Source of the DNA: Tubulanus polymorphus
Taxonomy: Eukaryota > Nemertea > Palaeonemertea > Tubulaniformes > Tubulanidae
Assembly (NCBI RefSeq): GCF_964204645.1
Contig: NC_134027.1
Span: 16,542,485 to 16,606,484, forward strand
Reading direction: 5' to 3'
DNA: 64,000 bases
Below the pieces are notes generated by a model, which made no database searches, had not been told where the DNA came from, and saw only the letters and a program-made list of their open reading frames with translations. This document shows positions 11,032 to 22,746 of this stretch, piece by piece. Both the position numbers and the translations under genes were made by a program. Numbering within the stretch: position 1 is the first letter of the stretch; each line of letters opens with the position of its first letter.

Positions 11032-14000
11032 TTAGTGAATACCTTGTGCATTTGACAATGATCGGTATGTACTGTAGGAAATATACAGTATTGATAAATG
11101 GTTGAAGCCCGCGGCCGAATAAATGATGTCATCTCCCGGGATAGCTTTTCGCCCGATTATGATCTCGTTGAAGTTCTGGTTCTGGTTTAAGTAACTGTGC
11201 GCGTGGCCCAGTTCCGGACAATAAGTCTCAGTTTTAGTTATGAGTTTGTCATCGATTTCATATGCAGAACAAATAGGAATCAAGACGTGACGAATGAAAT
11301 CATCGCAATCCAACATTCGTCCATTGGCTACTTGCGGTATGGTCATACTATTAAGAAGCGAGTACATAAACTGTTCTGGAATGTATGGTTCGGGTGAATC
11401 ATCGCACAGTTTATGACAAATTCTCGACAGGTTGTTTGCAAGCTCCTCTACAGCATTTGATCTTGAAATGATTTTTTGGCTTTGTAAAGTGCGGAGGTCA
11501 CCTGCCAATGGTGTTGACAGAAATGCTTGAATCGATGCAATTAACCAGCATGTATTGCGCCTGTTAACCATTCCACGCTTGCTTAAACCAGTAACACAGT
11601 AATTGCAACAAAATATGAAGCTCTCATTGTTTATCGTATCTGTATCCGGTGGACTTTCGATACATTTATGATGGAACCAATCGTCGCAGTATGCGCATTG
11701 AACCATAATATTTCCATCATCCGGTTGTTTACAGTAACAGTACTTCACACTCCCACTGTTCAAACGCGGCATGATTTGAGTTTGGAAGTCAGTAAAACGT
11801 CGCCTTTTTTGACGAGGCAGACGAATATTGTCGGCTTTCCTTAATGGTGGTCCTTGTTCAACCAATTCTGCAGCTCGACTCGGTGGTTCAACCTAAAAAG
11901 TATAAAGTAACGATTCTTTAAATTTTGTGAAAAGAGATGTCATTTTTATTGATTATCTTACTTTTCGACTTTGCTTTCAAATGATGCATTTTTGATATGT
12001 TATCTTTAGATATCTTTATGATCTTTCATACGATATAACTCTCTAATACCGCCAAAAACTATAAATATGCTTAAAAAGCCCATATTCCAGATTCGACTTT
12101 ACTAAATCTATGGTCAGAGACAGGTTGAGACACGCGACCGCAATTAAGATGTTCAAAGTCGATTTATTAAAAAACGGGAACTGAGAGGTTTCTGCATTTT
12201 TTATATATTATAGAAATCTGTATGATCTTTCATACGATATAACTCTCTAATACCGCCAAAAACTATAAATATGATTAAAGAGCCCATCTTCCAGATTCGA
12301 CTTATCTAATTCTATTGTCAGAGACGTGTCACAGACACGCGACCGCAATTAAGATGTTCAAAGTTAATTTATTAAAAAACGGGAACTGAGAGGTTTCTGC
12401 ATTTTTTATATATTATAGAAATCTGTATGATCTTTCATACGATATAACTCGCTAATACCGCCAAAAACTATAAATATGTTTAAAAAGCCCATATTCCAGA
12501 TTCGACTTATCTAATTCTATTGTCAGAGACGTGTCACAGACACGCGACCGCAATTAAGATGTTCAAAGTTAATTTATTAAAAAACAGGAACTGAGAGGTT
12601 TCTGCATTTTTTATATATTATAGAAATCTGTATGATCTTTCATACGATATAACTCGCTAATACCGCCAAAAACTATAAATATGTTTAAAAAGCCCATATT
12701 CCAGATTCGACTTATCTAATTCTATTGTCAGAGACGTGTCACAGACACGCGACCGCAATTAAGATGTTCAAAGTTAATTTATTAAAAAACGGGAACTGAG
12801 AGGTTTCTGCATTTTTTATATATTATAGAAATCTGTATGATCTTTCATACGATATAACTCGCTAATACCGCCAAAAACTATAAATATGTTTAAAAAGCCC
12901 ATATTCCAGATTCGACTTATCTAATTCTATTGTCAGAGACGTGTCACAGACACGCGACCGCAATTAAGATGTTCAAAGTTAATTTATTAAAAAACGGGAA
13001 CTGAGAGTTTTCTGCATTTTTTATATATTATAGAAATCTTTATGATCTTTCATACGATATAACTCTCTAATACCGCCAAAAACTATAAATATGTTTAAAA
13101 AGCCCATATTCCAGATTCGACTTATCTTATTCTATTGTCAGAGACGTGTCAGAGACAAGCGACCGCAATTAAGATGTTCAAAGTTAATTTATTAAAAAAC
13201 GGGAACTGAGAGTTTTCTGCATTTTTTATATATTATAGAAATCTGTATGATCTTTCATACGATATAACTCGCTAATACCGCCAAAAACTATAAATATGTT
13301 TAAAAAGCCCATATTCCAGATTCGACTTATCTAATTCTATTGTCAGAGACGTGTCACAGACACGCGACCGCAATTAAGATGTTCAAAGTTAATTTATTAA
13401 AAAACAGGAACTGAGAGGTTTCTGCATTTTTTATATATTATAGAAATCTGTATGATCTTTCATACGATATAACTCGCTAATACCGCCAAAAACTATAAAT
13501 ATGTTTAAAAAGCCCATATTCCAGATTCGACTTATCTAATTCTATTGTCAGAGACGTGTCAGAGACAAGCGACCGCAATTAAGATGTTCAAAGTTAATTT
13601 ATTAAAAAACGGGAACTGAGAGTTTTCTGCATTTTTTATATATTATAGAAATCTTTATGATCTTTCAAACGATATAACTCTCTAATACCGCCAAAAACTA
13701 TAAATATGTTTAAAAAGCCCATATTCCAGATTCGACTTATCTAATTCTATTGTCAGAGACGTGTCAGAGACAAGCGACCGCAATTAAGATGTTCAAAGTT
13801 AATTTATTAAAAAACGGGAACTGAGAGTTTTCTGCATTTTTTATATGTTCTAGATATCTTCATGATCTTTCAAATGATATAACTCGCTAATACCGCCAAA
13901 AACTATAAATATGATTAAAGAGCCCATATTCCAGATTCGACTTATCTAATTCTATTGTCAGAGACGTGTCACAGACACGCGACCGCAATTAAGATGTTCA

Positions 14001-15739
14001 AAGTTAATTTATTAAAAAACGGGAACTGAGAGGTTTCTGCATTTTTTATATGTTATAGAAATCTGTATGATCTTTCATACGATATAACTCGCTAATACCG
14101 CCAAAAACTATAAATATGTTTAAGAAACCCATATTCCAGATTCGACTTATCTAATTCTATTGTCAGAGACGTGTCAGAGACAAGCGACCGCAATTAAGAT
14201 GTTCAAAGTTAATTTATTAAAAAACGGGAACTGAGAGGTTTCTGCATTTTTTATATATTATAGAAATCTTCATGATCTTTCAAATGATATAACTTTCTAA
14301 TACCGCCAAAAACTATAAATATGATTAAAAAGCCCATATTCCAGATTCGACTTATCTAATTCTGTTGTCAGAGACGTGTCAGAGACAAGCGACCGCAATT
14401 AAGATGTTCAAAGTTAATTTATTAAAAAACGGGAACTGAGAGTTTTCTGCATTTTTTATATGTTCTAGAAATCTGTATGATCTTTCATACGATATAACTT
14501 TCTAATACCGCCAAAAACTATAAATATGTTTAAAAAGCCCATATTCCAGATTCGACTTATCTAATTCTATTGTCAGAGACGTGTCAGAGACAAGCGACCG
14601 CAATTAAGATGTTCAAAGTCAATTTATTAAAAAGCGGGAACTGAGAGGTTTCTGCATTTTTTATATATTATAGAAATCTTTATGATCTTTCATACGATAT
14701 AACTCTCTAATACCGCCAAAACCTATAAATGCGTTTAAAAAGCCCATCTTCCAGATTCGACTTATCTAATTCTATTGTCAGAGACGTGTCACAGACAAGC
14801 GACCGCAATTTAGATATTCAAAGTTAATTTATTAAAAAATGGGAACTGAGAGGTTTCTGTATTTTTGATATGTTCTAGAAATCTTCATGACCTTTCAAAT
14901 GATATAACTTTCTAATACCGCCAAAAAATATAAATATGCTTAAAGAGCCCATTTTCCAGATTCGACTTATCTAATTCTGTTGTCGGAGACGTGTCAGAGA
15001 CAAGCGACCGCAATTAAGATGTTCAAAGTCGATTTATTCAAAAACGGGAACTGAGAGTTCTCTGGATTTTTTATATTCTCTAGATATCTTCATGACCTCT
15101 CAAATTGTATAATTCTCTAATACCGCCAAAAACTATAAATATGTTAAAAATGCCCATATTCCAGATTCGATCTTCCATTTTTCTTCCCATTTTTTATACA
15201 TTATCATCATCTTATGATCTTTCGATTGACATAACTCACTAATACGTTGCTAGTAATTGCTCGTGTGCGGGGGGCCTTTATACATTGAAAAAGAGCAGCT
15301 ACAATGTATTACAGAACCCACCAGAAAATGTTTTGAATTTGGAATTATTCATATTTCACTGAAATAGAAAATTAATTATAATGAATATGACAATTATATT
15401 TACCAAATCATGCTCTACAACTTTGTGCAAAGGACTCTTCAAGACATCCGCATAACTTCTTGTTGGTGAATCTCGCATAACCGAAACTGGTGAAAATTCG
15501 TGTTTCTCACTGCAGATGGTGTCGAAATCCATATTCCGGTACTGGCAAAAGCGGTAAAGTTTTTGCCTCAACCGATCAGAGTTTTTACAAAATACTGCAA
15601 AGCATAGTTCATCCCAAAACTGGTTTTGTCGGATCCACGTGGGAGATAGTTTCGCTTTCCTTATTTTTTCGGTAACAACGTCAGCATCTAATGTCTGATG
15701 AACTGCGTTATTCAGATTTGTTATTCTATTACGTCCCAT
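11032..15739 (-). CDS. Two-exon PHD-finger / USP-like protein gene
   Basis: Predicted gene with exon 1 at 15739-15404 (112 codons, ATG start MGRN) and exon 2 at 11892-11032 (286 codons plus TAA). The donor is GTAAAT at 15403 and the acceptor TTTTTAG ends at 11893; both junctions are in phase 0, which supports the join. Exon 2 begins with a proline/arginine-rich stretch, then a PHD finger with the full C4HC3 ligand pattern (CYC...CAYC...HHKC...CCNYC). Next is GMVNRRNTCWL, which resembles the catalytic cysteine box of ubiquitin-specific proteases (G-L-x-N-x-G-N-T-C). The His/Asp part of a USP domain is not obvious, so the protease may be short or inactive. PHD fingers bind histone tails; a chromatin or deubiquitinase role is inference. 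It could be a host gene or cargo of an old transposon. About 70 bp of its 3' end recurs near 17064-17134. Confidence 0.6.
11940..15175. repeat. 205-bp satellite array filling the intron
   Basis: About 16 head-to-tail copies. The landmark TGATCTTTCA recurs at 12019, 12223, 12428, 12633, 12838 and so on at 204-205 bp spacing to about 15093, with a truncated copy near 15219. Each unit includes AATACCGCCAAAAACTATAA, the block CGACCGCAATTAAGATGTTC and a T-rich end. Inner copies are nearly identical; outer copies (first and last) are more diverged, as expected from unequal exchange. Many units carry CGTGTC-ACA-GACACG, a perfect 6-bp hairpin; others carry CGTGTCAGAGACAAG, which breaks it. The array lies within the predicted intron. 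Confidence 0.95.
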
Positions 15740-17850
15740 GATTTCGTTGACGAATTAATCATTTATCCTCGCAAAGTTTGTTCGAAAATGATGTTAAATC
15801 ACAATCGCACGGAAGATATTTCATAAGATGAAAAACATATACGTTAGTTCACATAAATTTCGAATATCCTCAAATGTTTGTACGACAATGAAGTAATCTC
15901 AAAATCGAACGGAGGTAAAACTTTTTCAATTAAAATGTAATATATATATAATATATAAAACGCTGTTGTTGATCGTATGGAATCAAAAAGGTTTGTGTAA
16001 GGTCGAACCAGTGTTACTCGATTTTATAAGGGGTATTCTAGGTCCACGTCGATAAGCCTGACACTCGGATCGAGCCACATTCTTTAATTGCTCATTATCA
16101 AATTTTACATTTAGATGTAATTAAGATTAGAATTGAAAGAAAACGTCGTCGTTCACGACACTTATTTTAGACTGATGTTGTGTGAACTATTGTTAATGAT
16201 GTGTAACAAAGAACCTGCTGGCAGTTTCGGTTTCAGCACCAGCCGCATCGTATCAATAGTTTAATTGTTCATAATTATGACCATAATTATGTGCGTATGT
16301 CGTGATTTGTTTGTTCGATAAAGCCTTGTTTCAAATGAAAATATTAGTTCACCAAAGTGTTAATCCATTTTATAAGGTCCACGTCAATAAGTCTTGACAC
16401 GCGGTGCCAGATTCTTTAATTGCTCGTTATCAAATTTTATATTAGATGTAATTTATTCTTATCTTAATAATTAAGATCAGAATTGAATGGAAACGTCGTC
16501 GTTCGCGATACGTATTCTAAACTTATGTTGTGTGAACTATTATTGTCAATGATAGAATAATAAAGAACCTGCTGGGAGTTTTGGTTTCAGCGCCATCCGT
16601 AGTTTAATTGTTTATAATGTGCATATTCATGATTTGTTTGTTCGATAAAGCCTTGTTTCCGGTTGAAAATATTTATTATTCCAGAGAATAACCCTATTGA
16701 CGTGCTATTTAAGTGATCCAAACCCGTGCATAAGGGTTACCCTGGTTTTGAATTATATCGTTGCTGTTTTCTGTGCGGCCAAGTCTTCCTTCAAAAGTTA
16801 TGAAAAATTGTTATTGAATAATTGTCTTTAAAACAATCCCGTGCTGCAATGAGTTCAAATCGAGAATACATTAATATGCATACATATTCTGTGGAATATA
16901 CAATCATAGATTTTTCCCTGGTGTAATGGTATTCGCCATTTCAGCAGGGTAATGACACAAGTTTGCATTTTAAGTATTGCCGGCAGTGAGACACGTACGG
17001 ATAATCGGAAATGAGTAATCTGAATCTGGTAGATCTGAATAAAGTGATAGCTTCACGATAGCTCGGTATGTACGGTAGGAAATATAGAGTATTGATGGTA
17101 TTGATATAGAGGTTGAAGCCCGCGGCCGAATAAAGTAATATATTCTTTTATTTTGATACCTCGTCGACATAACAGCTTTTCTCCGCTATATCTCTTCGGC
17201 GTGTTTAGTTTAGGCCAACGATGCCTCGGTACACTAAAGATTTATCTTAGTAAATACTCGGTTAATTCGGTAAAGAAAAATAGGTATTGTTATACTAACT
17301 CCTTGAAACCCGCAGCCAAATTACTGGTAGTAATAAATTAATTTGTACTCGATTTGATTCTCATGACGAGGAGAAACTCGCAGCTGATCCCCGGAACGAC
17401 GATGTAGTAACACACGTCGATTCGTCGATGTTTACGGCTCGACAGTGCTTTTAAAATATAAAGTAGTAAATTTCCAGTGTATCGGTAATATGATTTGATG
17501 AGGAAAATGGGCTATTGTTAAAATCACTGTTTGAAGACCTCGACTGAATTTGAAGTCTCCGGCAATAAATTAGTTCATTTATACTTGAATTGATAATCGA
17601 AGTGACAGTCGGCCTGCGGGTTGATTTCGGGATGACGACTCGAAAAACATGTCGCCCCATTGAATGGGGCTAAATTTTCGATGTTTACGGCCCGACAGCG
17701 CTTTTGTAACGATGATTCGTGAAAAAACACGCGGGCTATTTGTAGATCTCAGTGAGCTGAACGATATTATATGGATTGTATATGAAACAGCGGTAAGGTA
17801 ACAAAGCCTATGTTCTTTTGGTAAAAATAGTGTGGAAGAAAATAATAATA
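15740..17850. repeat. Non-coding stretch with a 330-bp tandem duplication
   Basis: No convincing gene. About 310-330 bp at 16038-16355 is repeated at 16376-16685 with roughly 80-85% identity by eye; both copies include GTTGTGTGAACTATT and TTTGTTTGTTCGATAAAGCC. At 17064-17134 there is a degenerate copy of sequence found at the 3' end of the PHD gene (11066-11127), sharing CGGTATGTAC and GAAGCCCGCGGCCGAATAAA. A second pair, GTTTACGGCYCGACAGYGCTTTT, occurs at about 17429 and 17679. Confidence 0.6.
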
Positions 17851-17859
17851 ATAATAATC

Positions 17860-17957
17860 ACGCGGATATCAATAGGGTTTTCTGTGAAATAACAGAAAAC
17901 CCTAATAATAATCACGCGGATATCAATAGGGTTTTCTGTGAAATAACAGAAAACCCT
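17860..17957. repeat. Tandem 54-bp hairpin repeat at the left edge of P1
   Basis: Two copies of a 54-bp unit following an AAT microsatellite. Each contains AGGGTTTTCTGT-GAAATA-ACAGAAAACCCT, a perfect inverted repeat with 12-bp arms and a 6-nt loop. The second copy ends where homology to the other Polinton begins (about 17958), so this marks the truncation point of P1. It may be a remnant of a small foldback element or of a rearranged end. Confidence 0.85.
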
Positions 17958-18160
17958 AATTAAATAATGATTCTAAAATAAAAGATTATAATACATCAGA
18001 AAATAATAGAACTGATAATGGTGCCGTACGGCACCCACACGGTGTTATTCAACATGATATAATTAAACTAAATGATAATAATAAATCCCATGAAAATACT
18101 AAATTAGCTATAACTTGTATAGGAATTGTAATCGGAGGAATATTATATTTTAGATTTTAA
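17958..18160 (+). pseudogene. C-terminal anchor membrane protein, N-terminus lost (P1)
   Basis: An open frame without a start, entered directly from the hairpin repeat, ending TAA at 18158-18160. It is hydrophilic and Asn-rich, then ends in a hydrophobic stretch (LAITCIGIVIGGILYF) that looks like a C-terminal membrane anchor. The same protein is encoded in P2, where its start survives at 41715 and its anchor at 45602-45722. In P1 it carries an in-frame 25-27-bp insert built on the palindrome GGTGCCGTACGGCACC that P2 lacks. Function unknown; probably a virion membrane or assembly protein by context. Confidence 0.65.
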
Positions 18161-18175
18161 TTTCTTATTATGTAA

Positions 18176-19842
18176 ATGGATGTAGAAGGTGGAGAAGATA
18201 TTCCAATGGATCCTTTAGATGAACCTGGTATAAGTGATGAACAACCACCTGATTTTAGTGAAACATGTTTTAATGATGATAATAAAACAGAATATAATAC
18301 TAATTTAGGCGAAGATGATTATGATGATGATCCCGAATTACGTGAAAAATTAAATAAATATTTAGAAGCTCCTGAAAGGGGTAGAATTTCAACTAGAAGA
18401 GAAAGAGAAGAATTTATGAAAGTATTAGTAGAACAACAAAAAAAATATCCTGATGAACCTATGGAATTATATAAAATGAAATCTAGAGTAACAGATACAA
18501 TTGTTAACGAATTATTACCAATAGTTGTATTACATGAAATTGATACAGAAGATGTTGTAGAACAAATTTTTAAAGATGACCCACATTTCACGAATAATTT
18601 AGAATTTAAAAATGATAGATGGTATTATAATCTTGATTTAAATAGGAATATTGTAACAATTCAATTATCTAGAAAGGATCAAGAAAATATTTATGAACCT
18701 GAAATGCTAGCAAGATCTACAATTGAACGTTCAAAAGGAGGCGCAGAATTTCTAAGAATTATATGGAATGCACTCGATAGAATAAATGAAGAAGAACCAA
18801 TTCCTAAAATTGATATAAACAAATATTCACCATTTAAAAATCCATTTAAAAATCCAAATCCTACTGATTTTGATCCAGAAATGGAAGAGAATAGAGATCG
18901 ACTAGATAGATTAAGATCTTCAACACCCGAAACATCGAGAAGAGACACTCAACCAATTGATAATTATTCAATTACAATTAGAAAAACAAATTGATAGATT
19001 AAGAGATTCAGAAGAACTGATGAATAGTGCTGGAATAAATCGACTGCAATATTTACTAGAAAAAGGATTTCTTAATTTAACTGATGAAGAATTAGAAGCA
19101 TTTCCTGAACAAATACGTAGAGAAATTAAAGGTATACAAGTATCAGCTGATGAAATTGCTAATATTAAGATGAGATTTTCTAAAATAACCATGTTAGAAA
19201 AAGAATTAACTAATACAGATGAAGAATTAAAACAATTAGAATTAATTAGAGATCTTAATGTAATTTATGAAGTTGGTTATGAAAGCAGAAAGTTAGCTTT
19301 AGAAAAAGAAATCGATGATTTAGAATATAACATAAAATTACAAAAAGAAGAGAGATATATTATTAAAATCATATGATCTCAATCATATTAAAAAATTAAA
19401 AGTTATTTTTAAAGATTTGTTGATTAAACCAGATTCTGAAATATCATTAAAAGACAGAATAAAATTGTTATTTAAATTAGAAGGAATAACAATTCTTTCA
19501 ATTCTAACAGCTGTAACTATATTATTTACAACAATTGGTTTAGCTATATCAAATGCTTTAAAATCAACTCCTACTCCTAACAAACCGGATAAACCACCGA
19601 GTAATAATTCTATACAAGATAAAGTTAAAGATGGTTTAAAGAAATTAGCAAAATATTTATGGGAACTATCCAAAAAATCTGCTGCAGCTTTACCTGGAGT
19701 TATTGCATCAATTGTTGGTTTTATATTGAAATCTGCAGGAAACATTATTAACTTTGCTGCTGAACATATTATTTTATTATTAATAACTGTTGTAAATGCT
19801 ATTATTTTTGGATTAGTAAACATGATATCAAAAAATAAATAA
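18176..19842 (+). pseudogene. Large acidic / coiled-coil / amphipathic virion-type protein, two frameshifts (P1)
   Basis: Three frames in a row correspond to one gene when compared with P2: 18176-18994 (acidic N-terminus, 272 aa), 18957-19376 (Glu/Lys-rich coiled coil) and 19417-19842 (hydrophobic C-terminus). The breaks lie near 18965 and 19360, where P2 reads through without a shift. The C-terminal part has a membrane segment (ITILSILTAVTILFTTIGLA) and an amphipathic KLAKYLWELSKK helix followed by ALPGVIASIVGFIL. From memory, this KLAxxLxxLxxK-LPG pattern recurs in Polinton proteins of invertebrates, encoded next to the capsid gene. A role as a minor or membrane-active virion protein is inference. 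Start context TATGTAAATGG. Confidence 0.7.
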
Positions 19843-19862
19843 TTAATTTTTTTGTTAAATAA

Positions 19863-21110
19863 ATGAGTGGGAGTTATATCAATCCTTCTAAGAATCATAG
19901 AATATCTAATGCTATTAAAGCAGAAAGATCACATCATATAATTACTCATAATCCTTCAAATATTAATCCCGATGAAACTTTATATGTTAGAATTCCTAGA
20001 TTAACACAAAATACTTTTTATGTTCCAAATAGTATTTATTTATCAGCCGATATAAAAGTAATCGGTAATAATAATAATTATGTTGTTGATAATGTTGGAA
20101 GATATTTGATTAAAAAGTTAACAATAAAGATTGGTCCGGAAACAGTTTTCTCATTAGATGATTATAATTTATTTATGCATTATAAAGATTTATGGTTAAC
20201 TAAAGAAAATAGAAATAATATGATATTTCAAGGCATCCAATCAGAAAACCAAAATAAATTAAGATCAGAAGCTAATAGCGCAATATTAACTAATGCTGTA
20301 GATAAATTGATAAAAAGTATATATGGAAGCAAATATAAAATTCCATTAGATTTTGAATTGATAAATAATAATGCACCTTTATATAAATACGCAATCCAAG
20401 AAGATATTATATTTGAGATAACATTTGCTCCTGTAAATGAAATTGTATTATCTAGCGTTGTTAAAGATATGAGTTATAAATTATCGAAGATATGTTTAGA
20501 ATATGATACAGTAACTGATGAAAATATTTCAAGTATAATTCAAACTAAATACAATCAAGGATTTTCATTATTATATGATTATATTGATAAATTTAAAACC
20601 GTAACTATTAATGCAAATGATGAAATTATTAATGAGAATATTAACTTCCCAAGAAGATCTATTAAAGGCATATTAAAATTTTTTACCATTGCAACATATA
20701 CTAATGGCGCAATAAATGTTGATAATTATTATAATCCTGAAATAACAAAAGTAGAAATAACTATCGAAGGAATAGCAAATAAAATATTTTGTCAAGGAAT
20801 GAGAATGATTGATCAATGGCCAGAAATTAGAAAACATTTTATGAATGAAAAAGTAAAATCATTTGAAAATTGTAACATTAATCAAATTGATTATTATACC
20901 GGTAATAAATATGCATTATGGTTAGATTTTAGAACAACAGAGGATAATTCATTTCATGGTTCTGGAAAAAAACTACAGAACACTAAAGATGGAATACAAT
21001 TATTCATGACAAAGAATAAAGGAATCAAAAATTTTAAAATGCACATTTATATTATATCTGACGCGCAATTAAATATTATAAATTCACAATTAGATAGTGT
21101 TATGTATTAA
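19863..21110 (+). CDS. Polinton major capsid protein, double jelly roll (415 aa)
   Basis: Intact frame. Motifs typical of Polinton/adintovirus hexon-like capsid proteins are visible: DNVGRYLIKKLTIKIG, a Y-x-L-F-x-x-Y-K-D-L segment, a following I-Q-S-E-N stretch, K-Y-K-I-P-L-D-F-E and FPRRSIKGIL. Length fits the family (about 400-500 aa). Such proteins fold as two jelly rolls and form the trimeric building block of an icosahedral capsid. The start is set by TTGTTAAATAAATGAG, 20 bases after the previous gene. It lies between the coiled-coil virion protein and the zinc-finger protein. P2 carries the same gene interrupted by a Harbinger transposon. High confidence on family from motif recall and on context. 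Confidence 0.85.
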   Translation: MSGSYINPSKNHRISNAIKAERSHHIITHNPSNINPDETLYVRIPRLTQNTFYVPNSIYLSADIKVIGNNNNYVVDNVGRYLIKKLTIKIGPETVFSLDDYNLFMHYKDLWLTKENRNNMIFQGIQSENQNKLRSEANSAILTNAVDKLIKSIYGSKYKIPLDFELINNNAPLYKYAIQEDIIFEITFAPVNEIVLSSVVKDMSYKLSKICLEYDTVTDENISSIIQTKYNQGFSLLYDYIDKFKTVTINANDEIINENINFPRRSIKGILKFFTIATYTNGAINVDNYYNPEITKVEITIEGIANKIFCQGMRMIDQWPEIRKHFMNEKVKSFENCNINQIDYYTGNKYALWLDFRTTEDNSFHGSGKKLQNTKDGIQLFMTKNKGIKNFKMHIYIISDAQLNIINSQLDSVMY

Positions 21111-21142
21111 AATTTTAACTTTAATAAAAATATATATAATAA

Positions 21143-22302
21143 ATGGAAGGAGGTAAAGTATATAAACATATTCCATACATCGATACACATGAAAATAATG
21201 ATGGTTTATATTATGTAATACCTTGTAATATAGCTTTGATATTTGATCGTATTTTCAAAATTTATCAAACTAAACTAATAGAAATCGATAATAATAAAAG
21301 TGAAGTTGTTGATAATTTAAATAATGTAATTGATAATAATGTAATACCTACTACAGTAATACCTACTACAGTAATACCTACTACATCTAATAATGATAAG
21401 ATTGAACCTGATATCAAAACCAAAAAGACAAATGAAAAATATTGTGATGTATGTAAGAAATATATATCATATAAAAATTGGGCATCACATAAGAAATCAA
21501 ATAAACATATAGAAAAAGAAAAGAATAATAATGATAATAATATATCTGATAATAATATAATAGATAATATCATAGATAATGTTAATACAATTGAAACAAA
21601 TGATACCATAGATAATATAACAGATAATGTTAATACAATTGAAACAAATGATACCATAGATAATATAACAGATAATGTTGATACAATTGAAACTAATGAT
21701 AATGAAACAATTGATGATTCTAAAAAACATTGTAACATTTGTAATTTAGATATTTCTAAAAGTAATTTTTCTAAACATAAAAAATCTCAAGCGCATATCG
21801 AAAATGAAAAGAAATTAGAAGAAATAAAATGTGCCAATATTGTAATAAGAAAATTGAACTTGTTGATGAAAATACTCATTATAAATCAAAGTTACATCTA
21901 ATTAATGTTTATAAAATGGTGAGTATGTTACCATTGTTAAATAACGCAGAGAAATATATCAAATATTTTAATCCTAAAACTAACCAATATTATATATTCT
22001 ATAAGTTGTTATTTGATAAATTATTAGCTTATGCAGAAGATAATCCTAAACAAATATATAAATTATTATATTTTAGAAAAATAGATTTAAGTTATCTAAT
22101 ACAAAATTTTGGAAATCATTTTGATTTTGATTATGATGATTTTGATGAATACTTAGAAAAATTAAGAGAAAAAGCTAATATACCTACTAATTATTATGTT
22201 AAGATGACTCAATTAAAATTAATAAATCTACCTAAGACTTTTGATGAATTATATATAAACAGAGATGATTTTATAAATATAATAGAAACAAAATTAGAAT
22301 AA
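21143..22302 (+). pseudogene. Three-zinc-finger protein with low-complexity linker, one frameshift (P1)
   Basis: Two overlapping frames (21143-21901 and 21829-22302) read as one gene with a 1-nt shift near 21830. The product has two C-x2-C...H-x5-H fingers (CDVCKKYIS..., CNICNLDIS...) and a third starting CQYCNKKIE just after the shift, then a 130-aa acidic C-terminal domain that is the part conserved in P2 (53082-53369). Between fingers one and two lie a 48-bp repeat (about 2.7 copies, DNVNTIETNDTIDNIT) and earlier a 15-bp repeat (VIPTT x3), both likely to vary in copy number. Nucleic-acid binding is inferred. The shift could be real decay or an assembly error in A-rich sequence. Confidence 0.65.
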
Positions 22303-22746
22303 TTATTATAAAACTAATTTATATATCTATATACAAGACGTACGTAAAAATCTTGGTAAGAATCCAAGAATCCAAGAAATCTTACTTTCTTGGTAAGAAT
22401 CTTACTTTCTTACTCGTACGTCTAGTACATAGATATATAATTTAGTTTTCATAAAAATTAAAAACATAAAATTATTAATCTAAGTATAGAAATAGTTATA
22501 ATATAATCTATTTTTATTTTTATAAAGAGAAAACATATAATTTATTCATTTTTATAATTTAAATTTAGAATAATTATTATAAAACTAATTTATATATCTA
22601 TATACTAGACGTACGAGTAAGAAAGTAAGAATTCTTACCAAGATTCTTACTTTCTTACTTTCTTGGCAAGAATCTTACTTTCTTACTCGTACGTCTAGTA
22701 CATAGATATATAAATTAGTTTCTATAATATTCCAAATTATAAATAG
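22303..22746. terminator. Twin long hairpins at the convergent gene junction (P1)
   Basis: Two large inverted repeats occupy the gap between the plus- and minus-strand gene blocks. The first spans about 22310-22449 and the second 22581-22721. Outer arms read TTATATATCTATATAC / GTACATAGATATATAA; inner arms contain GACGTACG...CGTACGTC and stacked AAGAATCTTAC-type repeats. The second is flanked by a copy of the sequence found before the first, so a tandem duplication made the pair. P2 keeps two hairpins at the same place. A bidirectional transcription stop is the simplest role; a replication or packaging signal is possible. Confidence 0.7.

Noticed and set aside
11940-15175. Hammerhead ribozyme in the 205-bp satellite
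   Set aside because: I looked for the CTGATGA/GAAA core on both strands and did not find it.
18176-19842. Programmed ribosomal frameshifting in the coiled-coil virion gene
   Set aside because: P2 reads through both P1 shift points without a shift and breaks elsewhere, so decay or sequence error explains it better.
21265-21738. Minus-strand hydrophobic frame of 157 codons
   Set aside because: Antisense of the Asn/Asp/Ile-rich repeats of the zinc-finger gene.
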